From contig NZ_JAFFZE010000024.1 in assembly GCF_025165815.1 (NCBI RefSeq), positions 1 through 64,000 on the forward strand: a stretch of 64,000 nt of DNA, given 5' to 3'. The notes below the pieces were generated by a model. It was not told where the DNA came from. It saw only the letters and a program-made list of their open reading frames with translations, and searched no databases. The first letter of the stretch is position 1. The number at the start of each line of letters is the position of its first letter. Source of the DNA: Actinophytocola gossypii (lineage in GTDB: Bacteria; Actinomycetota; Actinomycetes; Mycobacteriales; Pseudonocardiaceae). Below, piece by piece: positions 33,607-50,160 of the stretch. A program made the translations under genes and the position numbers.

Positions 33607-34937
33607 GGTCGACCAGAATGGCAACGATCCGGCGCCGGCTGCTCGGCGTCGGCTTCATCGTGGTGATCGCGGCGCTGGTCGGCCTGTCCGTCGCGGTCTA
33701 CAACAAGGCGTTCAGCCCGGTGGTGCGGGTGACGCTGAGCACCGACGAGGTCGGCAACCAGCTCGACGTGCGCGGCGACGTGAAGGTCCGCGGGCTGCTC
33801 GTCGGCGAGATCCGCGAGATCACCCCGACCGCCCAGGGCGCCGAGCTGCAACTCGCGCTCGACCCGGACAAGGTCGACGTGATCCCGCGCAACGTCTCCG
33901 CCCGGTTCATCCCGAAGACCCTGTTCGGCGACCGGTACGTGGCGCTGCAGATCCCCGAGGACCCCGTCGAGGCGACCCTGAGCGAGGGTGACCGGATCGA
34001 GCAGGACCGCTCGGCGCCCGCGGTGGAGCTGTCGCAGGCCCTGGACCACCTGCTGCCGGTGCTCCAGGCGGTGCAGCCGCAGAAGCTGTCGACCACGCTG
34101 ACCGCCATCTCGACCGCGCTGGAGGGCCGGGGCGAGCAGCTCGGCCGGACCCTGGTCGACCTGGGCAAGCTGGTCGACGAGATCAACCCGCACGTGCCGC
34201 AGCTCACCGAGGACCTGGAGGCCCTGGTCGAGGTCAGCGACACCTACACCGAGGCGGTGCCGGACTTCGTTGCCGCGCTCGAGGACCTCTCGGTGACCTC
34301 CCGGACCGTGCACGAGCAGCGCGCGAACCTGCGCGCCCTGTTCGCCGACCTGACCACGTCCAGCCGCGATCTGGAGTCCTTCCTGCGGGCCAACTCCGAC
34401 AACCTGATCCGGCTGTCCGACAGCTCCCGGGACACCCTGGAGCTGCTGGCCAGGTACTCGCCGTCCTACCCGTGCTTCCTGGAGCAGATGGCCGGCCTGG
34501 TCGACCTCGCCGCCCCGGTGTTCGGCCGCGGCACCGACAAGCCGGGCCTGCACGCGACGATCGAGGTCGTGGTCAACAAGGGCCCGTACGAGCCGGGCAA
34601 GGACGAGCCCGAGTTCGACGAGCACCGCGGCCCGCGCTGCTACGACCCGGACGAGTTCCCGACCCCGTTCCCCGACCAGCCCCCGGACGGCCCGCTGCGA
34701 GACGGCACCTCGCACGGCCCGGCCAACCGCTCCGTCCAGGACGGCGTCCTGCCGCCGTCGAACACCGCGCCATCCTCCGCGACCGGCTCTGGCTCGCTGC
34801 CGAACTCACCGGCCGAGCGGGACTTCCTCGCCCAGCTCCTGGCGCCGAGCCTCGGCGTCGAGCCGTCGGACGTGCCGGCCTGGTCGAGCCTGCTGGTCGG
34901 CCCGCTCTACCGGGGGGCGGAGGTGACGTTCAAGTGA
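33603..34937 (+). CDS. MCE family protein MceA
   Basis: 444 residues. One N-terminal membrane helix (VGFIVVIAALVGLSVAVYN), an MCE/MlaD domain (about 35-120, with RGDVKVRGLLVGEIREI and PKTLFGDRYVAL), a long helical region and a Pro-rich C-terminal tail. The MCE domains of A-F form a hexameric hydrophobic tunnel in the envelope. ATGA overlap with YrbEB. Confidence 0.9.
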   Translation: MRSTRMATIRRRLLGVGFIVVIAALVGLSVAVYNKAFSPVVRVTLSTDEVGNQLDVRGDVKVRGLLVGEIREITPTAQGAELQLALDPDKVDVIPRNVSARFIPKTLFGDRYVALQIPEDPVEATLSEGDRIEQDRSAPAVELSQALDHLLPVLQAVQPQKLSTTLTAISTALEGRGEQLGRTLVDLGKLVDEINPHVPQLTEDLEALVEVSDTYTEAVPDFVAALEDLSVTSRTVHEQRANLRALFADLTTSSRDLESFLRANSDNLIRLSDSSRDTLELLARYSPSYPCFLEQMAGLVDLAAPVFGRGTDKPGLHATIEVVVNKGPYEPGKDEPEFDEHRGPRCYDPDEFPTPFPDQPPDGPLRDGTSHGPANRSVQDGVLPPSNTAPSSATGSGSLPNSPAERDFLAQLLAPSLGVEPSDVPAWSSLLVGPLYRGAEVTFK

Positions 34938-35968
34938 GGGGCATCGTCGCGCCGCTGGTCAAGCTGGCCATCTTCACCGTGGTCACGGTGGCCGCCACCG
35001 CCGTGCTCGCGATCAGCATCGCCAACGTCAACCTCAGCTCGACCGACACCTATCTGGCCCGGTTCACCGACGCCACCCAGCTGGAGCCCGGCGACGACGT
35101 GCGGATCGCCGGCGTACGGGTCGGGCAGGTCGAGGAGGTCAGCATCGTCGACCGCACCCAGGCCCAGGTCGAGTTCGAGGTCGACGCGAAGCGCACGCTG
35201 CCGGCGTCGGTCACCGCGCAGATCAAGTTCCGCAACCTGATCGGCCAGCGCTACGTCTCGCTCGGTCAGGGCGCGGGCGGCGACCCCAACGACGTGCTGG
35301 AGCCGGGGGAGACGATCCCGATCGACCAGACCAGGCCCGCGCTGGACCTGACCGAGCTGTTCAACGGGTTCAAGCCGCTGTTCCGCGCGCTGTCCCCGGA
35401 CGACGTCAACCAGCTGTCCTACGAGATCATCCAGGTCCTGCAGGGGGAGGGCGGCACCGTCGAGTCGCTGCTCGCCCACACCGCGTCGCTGACCTCGACG
35501 ATCGCCGAGAAGGACCAGGTCATCGGCCAGGTCATCGACAACCTCAACACCGCGCTGGAGACCATCAACTCCCGCGGCGACAAGCTCTCCGACCTGGTCG
35601 TGCAGGTCCAGCGGCTGGTGTCCGGGCTGGCTCAGGACCGCGAGCCGATCGGCGACGCGATCGACGCGCTCGGCGGGCTCGCGAACACCACCTCCGGCCT
35701 GCTCGACGAGGCCCGCGAGCCGCTGAAGAAGGACATCGACGCGCTCGGCGGCCTGGTCAACAACCTCAACGACAGCGAGCAGGTGGTGGAGCACTTCATC
35801 CAGTTCCTGCCGGAGAAGACCGCGAAGCTGACCCGCACGGTCAGCCACGGCTCCTGGTTCAACTTCTACCTCTGCTCGATGGAGGGCTCGGTCGCCATCC
35901 CGGGGATCATCACCGAGCCGATCGACGTCCCGCTCTCCGAGGCGGCCGCGGGGAGGTGCACCCGGTGA
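34934..35968 (+). CDS. MCE family protein MceB
   Basis: 344 residues, GTG start in a GTGA overlap. A signal anchor (VVTVAATAVLAISIANV) and an MCE domain with EPGDDVRIAGVRVGQVEEV and KFRNLIGQRYVSLGQ precede a long alpha-helical region (about 130-320). Second ring subunit of the transporter. Confidence 0.9.
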   Translation: MRGIVAPLVKLAIFTVVTVAATAVLAISIANVNLSSTDTYLARFTDATQLEPGDDVRIAGVRVGQVEEVSIVDRTQAQVEFEVDAKRTLPASVTAQIKFRNLIGQRYVSLGQGAGGDPNDVLEPGETIPIDQTRPALDLTELFNGFKPLFRALSPDDVNQLSYEIIQVLQGEGGTVESLLAHTASLTSTIAEKDQVIGQVIDNLNTALETINSRGDKLSDLVVQVQRLVSGLAQDREPIGDAIDALGGLANTTSGLLDEAREPLKKDIDALGGLVNNLNDSEQVVEHFIQFLPEKTAKLTRTVSHGSWFNFYLCSMEGSVAIPGIITEPIDVPLSEAAAGRCTR

Positions 35969-36948
35969 GATCGTTCAGCTCCCGCAACCCCATCCCGATC
36001 GGGATCGCCGGGCTCGTCGTGCTCGGGCTCGCGTTCACCGTGGCCATGTTCAGCGACGACCTGCCGATCATCGGCGGCGGCACCAGCTACAGCGCCGAGT
36101 TCTCCGAGGCCGCCGGGCTGCAGCCGGACGACGAGGTGCGGATCGCCGGGGTCAAGGTCGGCGAGGTGAACGACGTCGAGCTGGACGGCGACCGCGTGGT
36201 CGTGACGTTCAAGGTGAAGGACGCCTGGCTCGGCGACCGGTCCTCGGCCGCCATCAAGATCAAGACCGTGCTGGGGCAGAAGTACCTGTCGCTCGCCCCC
36301 GACGGCCGCGAGGTGCTCGACCCGGCCGACCGCATCCCGCTGGCCCGCACCACCGCGCCCTACGACGTGCTGGAGGCGTTCCGCGGGCTCGCCGAGACCA
36401 CGAACCGGATCGACACCGTCCAGCTCGCGCAGAGCTTCGAGGTCATCGCCGACACGTTCGCCGACACCCCGGACGACGTGAAGGGCGCGCTGACCGGCCT
36501 GCAGGCGCTGTCGAAGACGATCTCCTCGCGGGACGCCCAGCTCGCCCAGCTGCTCGACAACACCAAGAAGATCAGCAGGACCCTCGCCGACCGGGACGCC
36601 GAGGTGGTCAAGCTGCTGGAGGACGGCAACCTGCTGCTCGACGAGGTGTCCAAGCGCCGGGACGCGATCAGCGCGCTGCTGGAGGGCACCCAGCGGCTCG
36701 CCACCGAGCTCAAGGGCCTGGTCGACGACAACAACGAGCAGCTGGGGCCGGTGCTGGACAGCCTCGACCAGCTGACCGGCATGCTGATGCGGAACCGGGA
36801 CGCGCTGAGCCAGGGCATCCAGAACATGGCGCCGTTCGTGCGCCTGTTCAACAACGCCGTCGGCAACGGCCGCTGGTTCGACAACTACATCTGCGGCCTC
36901 GTCCCGCCGTCCACGGGCTCGATCAACCCGAAGGGGTGTCTGGCATGA
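35965..36948 (+). CDS. MCE family protein MceC
   Basis: 327 residues from GTG at 35965, chosen because GGGAGG lies 8 nt upstream and the start overlaps the mceB stop; a GTG at 35956 is the alternative. N-terminal anchor (IPIGIAGLVVLGLAFTVAMF), MCE domain (DDEVRIAGVKVGEVNDVEL, TVLGQKYLSLAP) and helical C-terminus. Confidence 0.9.
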   Translation: MRSFSSRNPIPIGIAGLVVLGLAFTVAMFSDDLPIIGGGTSYSAEFSEAAGLQPDDEVRIAGVKVGEVNDVELDGDRVVVTFKVKDAWLGDRSSAAIKIKTVLGQKYLSLAPDGREVLDPADRIPLARTTAPYDVLEAFRGLAETTNRIDTVQLAQSFEVIADTFADTPDDVKGALTGLQALSKTISSRDAQLAQLLDNTKKISRTLADRDAEVVKLLEDGNLLLDEVSKRRDAISALLEGTQRLATELKGLVDDNNEQLGPVLDSLDQLTGMLMRNRDALSQGIQNMAPFVRLFNNAVGNGRWFDNYICGLVPPSTGSINPKGCLA

Positions 36949-38138
36949 GCGCCACCCGCCTCGGTCGGGACCTGACCCGCGGCGTCACCATCGCGATCGT
37001 GCTGGCGCTGGTGGTGGCCGCCGCGCTCTGGTGGGTGCTGCTGGACGCCAACCAGCGGCGCTACGCGGCGGTGTTCACCGGCGTCGTCGGCCTCTACGAG
37101 GACAACGACGTGCGGGTGCTCGGCGTGAAGGTCGGCCACGTGGACTCGGTCGAGCCCAGGGGCGACCTGGTGCGGGTGGAGATGCTGGTCGACCGGTCCG
37201 TCGACATCCCGTCCACCGCCAAGGCCGTGATCGTCGCGCCGTCCCTGGTCAGCGACCGGTACGTGCAGTTCGCCCCCGCCTACACCGGCGGCCCGGTGAT
37301 GGCCGAGGGCACCGTGCTGGACCGCGAGCGCACCGCGACCCCGCTGGAGGTCGACGAGCTGTACGCGAGCCTCAACCGGGTCAGCCGCACGCTGGGCCCC
37401 AACGGCGCGAACGCGGACGGCGCCCTGTCCGACCTGCTGGACACGGCCGCGGCGAACCTCGACGGCAACGGCGCGGCGCTGAACAAGACGATCACCCAGC
37501 TGTCCAAGCTGGCCGACACGCTGTCCGGCAGTGACCAGGACCTGTTCGCCACCGTCGACAACCTGCAGAAGTTCACCTCCGCGCTGGCCGCGTCCGACGA
37601 GCAGGTGAACAGGTTCAGCGAGCAGGCCGCCGACGTCGCCTCGTTCCTCGCCGACGAGCGCGGCGACCTGGGCGCCGCGGTCAAGCAGCTCGGTGTCGCG
37701 CTCGGCGCCGTGCAGCGGTTCATCGACGACAACCGCACCCGGCTCAAGTCGAACGTCGACAAGCTGGCGTCGGTGACCCAGGTGCTGGTCGACCAGCGGG
37801 CCGCGCTCGCCGAGGTGCTCGACGTGGCGCCGGTCGCGCTGTCCAACATCATCAACGCCTACAACGGCTCGTCCGGCACCCTCGACGCCCGCCCCGACCT
37901 CAACGAGCTGTCCCAGCCGCCGATCGTGATGATCTGCCGGCTGGTCCGCCAGGGCACCCCGGCCGAGCTGCCGCCGACCCTGGCCGACACCTGCGACACC
38001 CTCGCGCCGGTGGTCGAGGGCCTGGTGCCGCTGCCGTCCACGCAGGAGATCATCACCGCGCTGGAGGCCGGCGAGATGCCGCCCATCCCGCTGCCGCTCG
38101 CGCAGGTCTACGGCATGGAAGAGGGTGGCAGCCGATGA
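36945..38138 (+). CDS. MCE family protein MceD
   Basis: 397 residues from ATG at 36945 (ATGA overlap); an in-frame GTG at 36936 has less support. Signal anchor (GVTIAIVLALVVAAALWWVLL), MCE domain (DNDVRVLGVKVGHVDSVEP, PSLVSDRYVQFAP), coiled helices and a C-terminal region with two Cys (MICRLVRQ, LADTCDTL). Confidence 0.9.
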   Translation: MSATRLGRDLTRGVTIAIVLALVVAAALWWVLLDANQRRYAAVFTGVVGLYEDNDVRVLGVKVGHVDSVEPRGDLVRVEMLVDRSVDIPSTAKAVIVAPSLVSDRYVQFAPAYTGGPVMAEGTVLDRERTATPLEVDELYASLNRVSRTLGPNGANADGALSDLLDTAAANLDGNGAALNKTITQLSKLADTLSGSDQDLFATVDNLQKFTSALAASDEQVNRFSEQAADVASFLADERGDLGAAVKQLGVALGAVQRFIDDNRTRLKSNVDKLASVTQVLVDQRAALAEVLDVAPVALSNIINAYNGSSGTLDARPDLNELSQPPIVMICRLVRQGTPAELPPTLADTCDTLAPVVEGLVPLPSTQEIITALEAGEMPPIPLPLAQVYGMEEGGSR

Positions 38139-39310
38139 AGCGCCTGGTCGCCGTGCTGGCCGCGGTGCTCGCCCTGTCCGGCTGCTCCTCGTTCACCGGC
38201 ATCTACGACCTGCCGCTGCCCGGCGGCGCCGACCTCGGCGAGAACCCGTACACGGTCAAGGCCAGGTTCCGGGACGTGCTCGACCTGGTTCCGCAGTCAG
38301 CGGTGAAGGTCAACGAGGTCGCCGTCGGCCGGGTCGAGGAGATCACCCTCGCCCCGGACGGCTGGACCGCCGAGGTCACCATGCGGGTCAACCGCGACGT
38401 CGAGCTCCCGGCCAACGCGCTGGCCATGCTGCGCCAGTCGAGCCTGCTGGGGGAGAAGTACGTGCAGCTGTCCGCGCCGCCGCCGGAAAAGGTCCGCGGC
38501 CGCCTCGACGACGGCGCGCTGATCCCCCTGGAGCGCACCAACCGCAACACCGACGTCGAGGAGGTGCTCGGCGCGCTGTCGATGCTGCTCAACGGTGGCG
38601 GCGTCGAGCAGCTGCAGAACATCTCCCAGGAGCTCAACGCGGCCCTGGCCGGCAACGAGACCGACATCCGGCGCACCCTGAACAGCGTCGACACGCTGGT
38701 GGCGACCCTGGACGAGAGCAAGTCCGACATCACCCGCGCGATCGACGGGGTCAACAAGCTGGCCGCCACCCTCCGGGACGAGAAGGACCGGCTGGCCGGC
38801 GCGATCGACACCCTCGGGCCCGGCCTGGAGGTGCTCACCAACCAGCGCACCCAGCTGGTCACCATGCTGCAGGCACTGCAGTCGCTGTCCGACGTGGCGG
38901 TGGACACCGTGAACTCCGCCCAGGAGGACCTGGTCGCCGACCTCAAGGCGCTCACGCCGACCCTGCGCAAGCTCGGCGAGGCCGGTGCGAACCTGCCCAA
39001 GGCGCTGGAGCTGCTGTTCACGATCCCGTTCACCGACGAGGCGGTGCAGGGCGTCGAGGGCGACTACTTCAACCTGTACCTGAAGATGGACCTGAACCTG
39101 CGAACGATCATCGACAACCTGTCCCGCAGCAGGCGCAACCCGCTGGAGGACGTGCCGATCGTCGGTGACCTGGTCGGCGGGCAGGAGGGCGCCGGCGGGC
39201 CCCAGCTGGACGTGCCGGTCATCGGCGGCACCCCGTCCGACGGCGGTTCCGGTGGCAACCCCGGCGGGCTGGCGGGGATTCTCGACGGCATCCTCGGCGG
39301 GGGTGGCTGA
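38135..39310 (+). CDS. MCE family lipoprotein MceE (LprK-type)
   Basis: 391 residues. A lipoprotein signal (MKRLVAVLAAVLALSGC) with lipobox LSGC, so the mature protein starts at Cys17 and is membrane-anchored by lipid. The MCE domain (SAVKVNEVAVGRVEEI, SSLLGEKYVQLSAP) and long helices follow; the C-terminal 50 residues are Gly-rich. The fifth Mce subunit is the lipoprotein in mycobacterial operons too. ATGA overlap with mceD. Confidence 0.92.
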   Translation: MKRLVAVLAAVLALSGCSSFTGIYDLPLPGGADLGENPYTVKARFRDVLDLVPQSAVKVNEVAVGRVEEITLAPDGWTAEVTMRVNRDVELPANALAMLRQSSLLGEKYVQLSAPPPEKVRGRLDDGALIPLERTNRNTDVEEVLGALSMLLNGGGVEQLQNISQELNAALAGNETDIRRTLNSVDTLVATLDESKSDITRAIDGVNKLAATLRDEKDRLAGAIDTLGPGLEVLTNQRTQLVTMLQALQSLSDVAVDTVNSAQEDLVADLKALTPTLRKLGEAGANLPKALELLFTIPFTDEAVQGVEGDYFNLYLKMDLNLRTIIDNLSRSRRNPLEDVPIVGDLVGGQEGAGGPQLDVPVIGGTPSDGGSGGNPGGLAGILDGILGGGG

Positions 39311-40581
39311 TGCTGACCAAGCGAGTGCGGTTGCAGGTCGTCGCGTTCTTCGTGATCGCGGTGGTCGCGGTGGTGTACGCGCTGTTCCGGTTCACCGACC
39401 TCGGCAAGGTGTTCGGCGCCGACGGCTACACGGTGAAGCTGAACCTGGAGGAGTCCGGCGGCATCTTCAGCAACGCCGAGGTCACCTACCGCGGGTACAA
39501 CGTCGGCCGGGTCGGCGAGATCCGGCTCACCGAGGACGGCCTGCAGGTCGACCTGGAGATCGACCCGGAGGCGCCGCCGATCCCGGCCGACCTGGACGCC
39601 GTGGTGGCCAACCGGTCCGCGGTCGGCGAGCAGTACGTCGACCTGCGGCCGAGGGACGACTCCGGCCCGTACCTGTCCGCCGCGTCCCAGATCGACGCCG
39701 AGCGCAGCAGCACCCCGGTGCGCACCGACGTGCTGATCCGCGATCTGGACGCGCTGGCCAGCTCGGTGCCGACCGAGTCGCTGCGGACCGTGGTCGACGA
39801 GCTGAACCTGGCGTTCGCCGGCACCGGCGACGACCTGCGGGTGTTGCTCGACAGCACCACCGACTTCACCAGGATGGCCACCGAGCACCTGCCGGAGACG
39901 ATCGCGCTGATCAACGACGGCGGCACCGTGCTGGACACCCAGAACGAGCAGGCCGGCAACATCAAGTCGTTCGCCGGCGACCTCGCCCTGCTGTCCGAGC
40001 AGCTCAGGAGCTCCGACCCCGACCTGCGCCGGCTGATCGAGTCCACCCCGAAGGCCGCGAACGCGGTGACCAACCTGCTCCGCGAATCGGGGCCAGGGCT
40101 GTCGACGCTGTTCGCGAACCTGCTGACGACCTCGGACATGCTCGCCCTGCGCAAGGACGGCCTGGAGTACGCGCTGGTGTCGTACCCGCTGTTCAGCGCG
40201 TCCGGGCAGGGCCTGCTCGGCGCGGACCCCGGCCAGGTGCACCTCGGGCTCGTGCTCAACCTGTTCAACCCGCCGCCGTGCGTGCGCGGCTACGAGGGGA
40301 CCCGCAGACATGACGGCACCGACGGCTCCAGCACCGGCGACCCGGTGCCGCCGAACACCTACTGCGCCGAGCCGCCCGGCAGCCCGATCAACGTGCGCGG
40401 CTCGGCCAACGCGCCCTACGGTGGCCAGCCCCAGCAGCCGCCGGAGCAGCCGCATGGCGAACCAGCCCCCGGCGGCGGGACGCCGAACGCCGCGCTCGCG
40501 CCGGGTAGCCTGCCCGGCACGCTGACCCTGCCGGGTGCCGACCAGCCCAGCCTGGCCGCCCTGCTCGGACTGCCCGGCTGA
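39310..40581 (+). CDS. MCE family protein MceF
   Basis: 423 residues, start shares one base with the mceE stop (TGATG). Signal anchor (LQVVAFFVIAVVAVVYALF), MCE domain (NAEVTYRGYNVGRVGEIRL, NRSAVGEQYVDLRP), helical region and a Pro/Gly-rich C-terminal 110 residues. It completes the six-protein Mce ring. Confidence 0.9.
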   Translation: MLTKRVRLQVVAFFVIAVVAVVYALFRFTDLGKVFGADGYTVKLNLEESGGIFSNAEVTYRGYNVGRVGEIRLTEDGLQVDLEIDPEAPPIPADLDAVVANRSAVGEQYVDLRPRDDSGPYLSAASQIDAERSSTPVRTDVLIRDLDALASSVPTESLRTVVDELNLAFAGTGDDLRVLLDSTTDFTRMATEHLPETIALINDGGTVLDTQNEQAGNIKSFAGDLALLSEQLRSSDPDLRRLIESTPKAANAVTNLLRESGPGLSTLFANLLTTSDMLALRKDGLEYALVSYPLFSASGQGLLGADPGQVHLGLVLNLFNPPPCVRGYEGTRRHDGTDGSSTGDPVPPNTYCAEPPGSPINVRGSANAPYGGQPQQPPEQPHGEPAPGGGTPNAALAPGSLPGTLTLPGADQPSLAALLGLPG

Positions 40582-40602
40582 CCGCCCTTACCCTGGAGTG
40601 TT

Positions 40603-41208
40603 ATGACTTCCCCGGCCGACCACGACCCGGACGGCGCCGAGCCCGCCCGCGACCAGGACGACCCGGCCGCCGAGGAGCCGGCCCGCTCGTCGAAGCTGCC
40701 GGCGATCGTGCTGACCGCCGCGGTCGCGCTGCTGGTCGCCTCGGTCGCGGTGGCCGGCTGGTTCGGCGTCGCCTGGGTCCAGGCCGCCAACGACGACGGC
40801 CTGGAGTACTCCCGCGCCCGCGACGAGGTCGACCGGGTGGCCCAGGCCGCGATCGTCACGATGAACACGATGGACCACCGCGAGGTCGACGAGCACCTGG
40901 CGAACTGGGCCGACGCCACCACCGGCACCCTGCACGACGAGGTCACCAAGCTCACCGAGGAGAACAAGCAGCAGATCCGCGACGCGAAGGCGGTCAGCAA
41001 GGCGGAGATCCGCTCGGCCGCCGTCCGCGAACTCGACGAGCGCGCCGGCAAGGCCACCGTGATAGCCGCGGTCGCCACCACGGTGTCCAACGGGGACGGC
41101 GAGCCGACCCAGAAGTACCTGCGCATCGAGGCCAGCCTGACCCGCACCGACGCAGGCTGGAAGCTCGACGCCATCGGCCCGGTCCCGTACGCCCCGCCCG
41201 GCCAGTAG
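40603..41208 (+). CDS. Mce-associated membrane protein
   Basis: 201 residues. An acidic N-terminus, one membrane helix (IVLTAAVALLVASVAVAGWF, about 31-55) and an extracytoplasmic domain with an amphipathic helix (RARDEVDRVAQAAIVTMNTMD) typical of Mas/VirB8-like proteins found at the end of mce operons. These stabilise or assist the transporter. It starts 21 bp after mceF. Confidence 0.85.
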   Translation: MTSPADHDPDGAEPARDQDDPAAEEPARSSKLPAIVLTAAVALLVASVAVAGWFGVAWVQAANDDGLEYSRARDEVDRVAQAAIVTMNTMDHREVDEHLANWADATTGTLHDEVTKLTEENKQQIRDAKAVSKAEIRSAAVRELDERAGKATVIAAVATTVSNGDGEPTQKYLRIEASLTRTDAGWKLDAIGPVPYAPPGQ

Positions 41209-41227
41209 CCCGAAAGGACCCCGAGCC

Positions 41228-42265
41228 GTGCCCCCCTCACGCCGCCGCCCGACCCCGAACCCGTCCCAGACCCCACCCGTCCGCCGCCGCAAGGTAGCCG
41301 GCCACAACCGCCCCACCCCACCCCCCGACACCCCCGCCGAGCCCCCCGAGCACGGGTCCGTCTCCGGCACCCTCGACCCCCAGGACCCCCCGCGAGTCGT
41401 ACCTTCCCGTCCCGCGAGTCGTACGTTCCCGTCGCGCGAGTCGTACGCTCCCGGCCCCGACGAGTGGACCGAGCCCACCGAGGACCCCGAGCCCACCGAC
41501 CTCGAAGACGCCGAGCCCGCCGAGCCCGCCGACCCCGAGCCGGCCCAGCCCGAGCCAGCCCAGCCCGCGTCCGAGTCCGAGTCCGCGCAGCCCGAGGCCC
41601 CCGAGCCGACCCACCGTCCCGCCGGCAAGCGCCGCGCCGCCGGCACGGCCCGTCCCGCCGACCTCACCGCCGCCGAGGCCGAGGCCGCCGCCCGCGAGCC
41701 CGCCACCGCCCCCCGCCGGAGCACCGTCAACCGGTACGCCGTGGCCGGCGTCCTCGCCCTGGTGGCCGTCGTGATCGCCGGCCTCGGCTTCTGGTTCCGC
41801 GGCGAAGCCCAGGCCGTGCACAGCGCCGACAACAACACCGCGCTGACCGACTCGGCCACCACCAGCGAGGTGATCGGCCAGCTGACCTCGGCCATCGAGG
41901 ACACGTTCAGCTACAACTACACCGACCTCGCCAGCACCCAGCGGGCCGTCGAGTCTGTGCTGGCCGGCACGGCCCGCTGCGAGTACGACCAGCTCTTCGG
42001 CCAGATCAAGAAGCTCGCCCCGAAGCAGAAGATCATCATCGCCACCGCGGTCCGCGACATCGGCGTGGTCCGCCTCGACGGCGACCGCGCCGAGGCACTG
42101 GTCTTCATCGACCAGGTCTCCACCCGAGTCGACACGAACAAGTCCGGCGGCGGCGACGCCATGATCGGCGTCTCGGCCCACCGCGAGGGCGACACCTGGA
42201 AGATCACCGGCTTCAACATGTTCGACCAGGCCCTGGTCAACGGCGAGTCCGCACCCAAGTGCTGA
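41228..42265 (+). CDS. Mce-associated membrane protein with long low-complexity N-terminus
   Basis: 345 residues. The first 170 residues are Pro/Glu/Ala-rich and cytoplasmic; a membrane helix (AVAGVLALVAVVIAGLGFWF) sits near 173-193; the C-terminal domain repeats the Mas fold (ALTDSATTSEVIGQLTSAIEDTFSYNYTD, DRAEALVFIDQVSTRVDTNKS). The N-terminal region includes 62 bp of a dispersed DNA repeat (41392-41453) read as protein. Because the repeat period is 22 bp, successive copies are translated in different frames, so this segment is inserted sequence rather than conserved protein. GTG at 41228, with GAAAGGA upstream. Confidence 0.8.
   Translation: MPPSRRRPTPNPSQTPPVRRRKVAGHNRPTPPPDTPAEPPEHGSVSGTLDPQDPPRVVPSRPASRTFPSRESYAPGPDEWTEPTEDPEPTDLEDAEPAEPADPEPAQPEPAQPASESESAQPEAPEPTHRPAGKRRAAGTARPADLTAAEAEAAAREPATAPRRSTVNRYAVAGVLALVAVVIAGLGFWFRGEAQAVHSADNNTALTDSATTSEVIGQLTSAIEDTFSYNYTDLASTQRAVESVLAGTARCEYDQLFGQIKKLAPKQKIIIATAVRDIGVVRLDGDRAEALVFIDQVSTRVDTNKSGGGDAMIGVSAHREGDTWKITGFNMFDQALVNGESAPKC
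41392..41453 (+). repeat. Three GCGAGTCGTACG repeats, 22-bp period, inside a coding region
   Basis: Copies start at 41392, 41414 and 41436 with consensus GCGAGTCGTACGTTCCCGTC. Sequence and 22-bp spacing match the direct half of the array at 27517-27578, 14 kb away. All three are in the same orientation, and the ORF stays open through them. Confidence 0.9.
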
Positions 42266-42407
42266 GCAAGTCCCGCTGAACATCCGCTGACGTCGGGCCG
42301 GAAACGCGATGAGATCCTGGCGCGGCATCTTGACTCACCGACGTCGCGGGGTCACGCTAGTCACCGAGCGCGCGGACCATCGGTGGGAGGACGGTTGAGT
42401 GCGGGCC

Positions 42408-42436
42408 TGGACAGTCGCCGGCTAACCGGCTAGACT
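42408..42436 (+). promoter_or_regulatory. rpoB promoter P1
   Basis: TGGACA (42408-42413) and TAGACT (42431-42436) with a 17-bp spacer, close to the vegetative sigma consensus. The predicted start is about 115 nt before the rpoB TTG. The preceding 140 bp after the Mce-associated gene shows only a weaker TTGACT (42330-42335). Confidence 0.7.
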
Positions 42437-42442
42437 GCCCCT

Positions 42443-42473
42443 TTGCGCTGCCCACTTTCGCATGCCCTAGACT
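42443..42473 (+). promoter_or_regulatory. rpoB promoter P2
   Basis: TTGCGC (42443-42448) and a second TAGACT (42468-42473), spacer 19 bp. It has the same -10 as P1, 37 bp downstream. Confidence 0.55.
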
Positions 42474-42558
42474 GTTGGGCACGACCGCACCCCTGACCAG
42501 CTTAGTTACAGTTGCTAACAAGGCTGCTCGACCGCACATAGTCCTGGAAGGACGCATC

Positions 42559-46050
<3,492 letters not shown>

Positions 46051-46100
46051 GCTGTCCGCCTCCTCGATTTTGGCTTTAAGGGAAAGAAGGAAGACCCCAC

Positions 46101-50000
<3,900 letters not shown>

Positions 50001-50012
50001 CACCGGTTTCCC

Positions 50013-50048
50013 CGGGAGCCCTCGACCGTGCTGGTCGGGGGCTCCCGG
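50013..50048 (+). terminator. rpoBC terminator
   Basis: CCGGGAGCCCTCGACC (50013-50028) pairs with GGTCGGGGGCTCCCGG (about 50033-50048) with a very short loop, followed by CTTTCTC. Confidence 0.85.
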
Positions 50049-50160
50049 CTTTCTCAGCTGGGGTGATGTCGCTCCACACGAACGTGGTGATCGAGGCGAA
50101 CGCGTGGATGGGCGACGAGCCGACGAGCACCGCGGGATCGGCCGCAGTGCTGGCGAAGGC

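Noticed and set aside
42330-42358. Third rpoB promoter (TTGACT with CACGCT, 17-bp spacer)
   Set aside because: The -10 hexamer is poor; P1 and P2 explain expression better.
50001-50160. Possible short gene between rpoC and the DUF1203 gene
   Set aside because: Only the rpoC terminator is supported; no start/ribosome-binding-site pair or recognisable product is seen.
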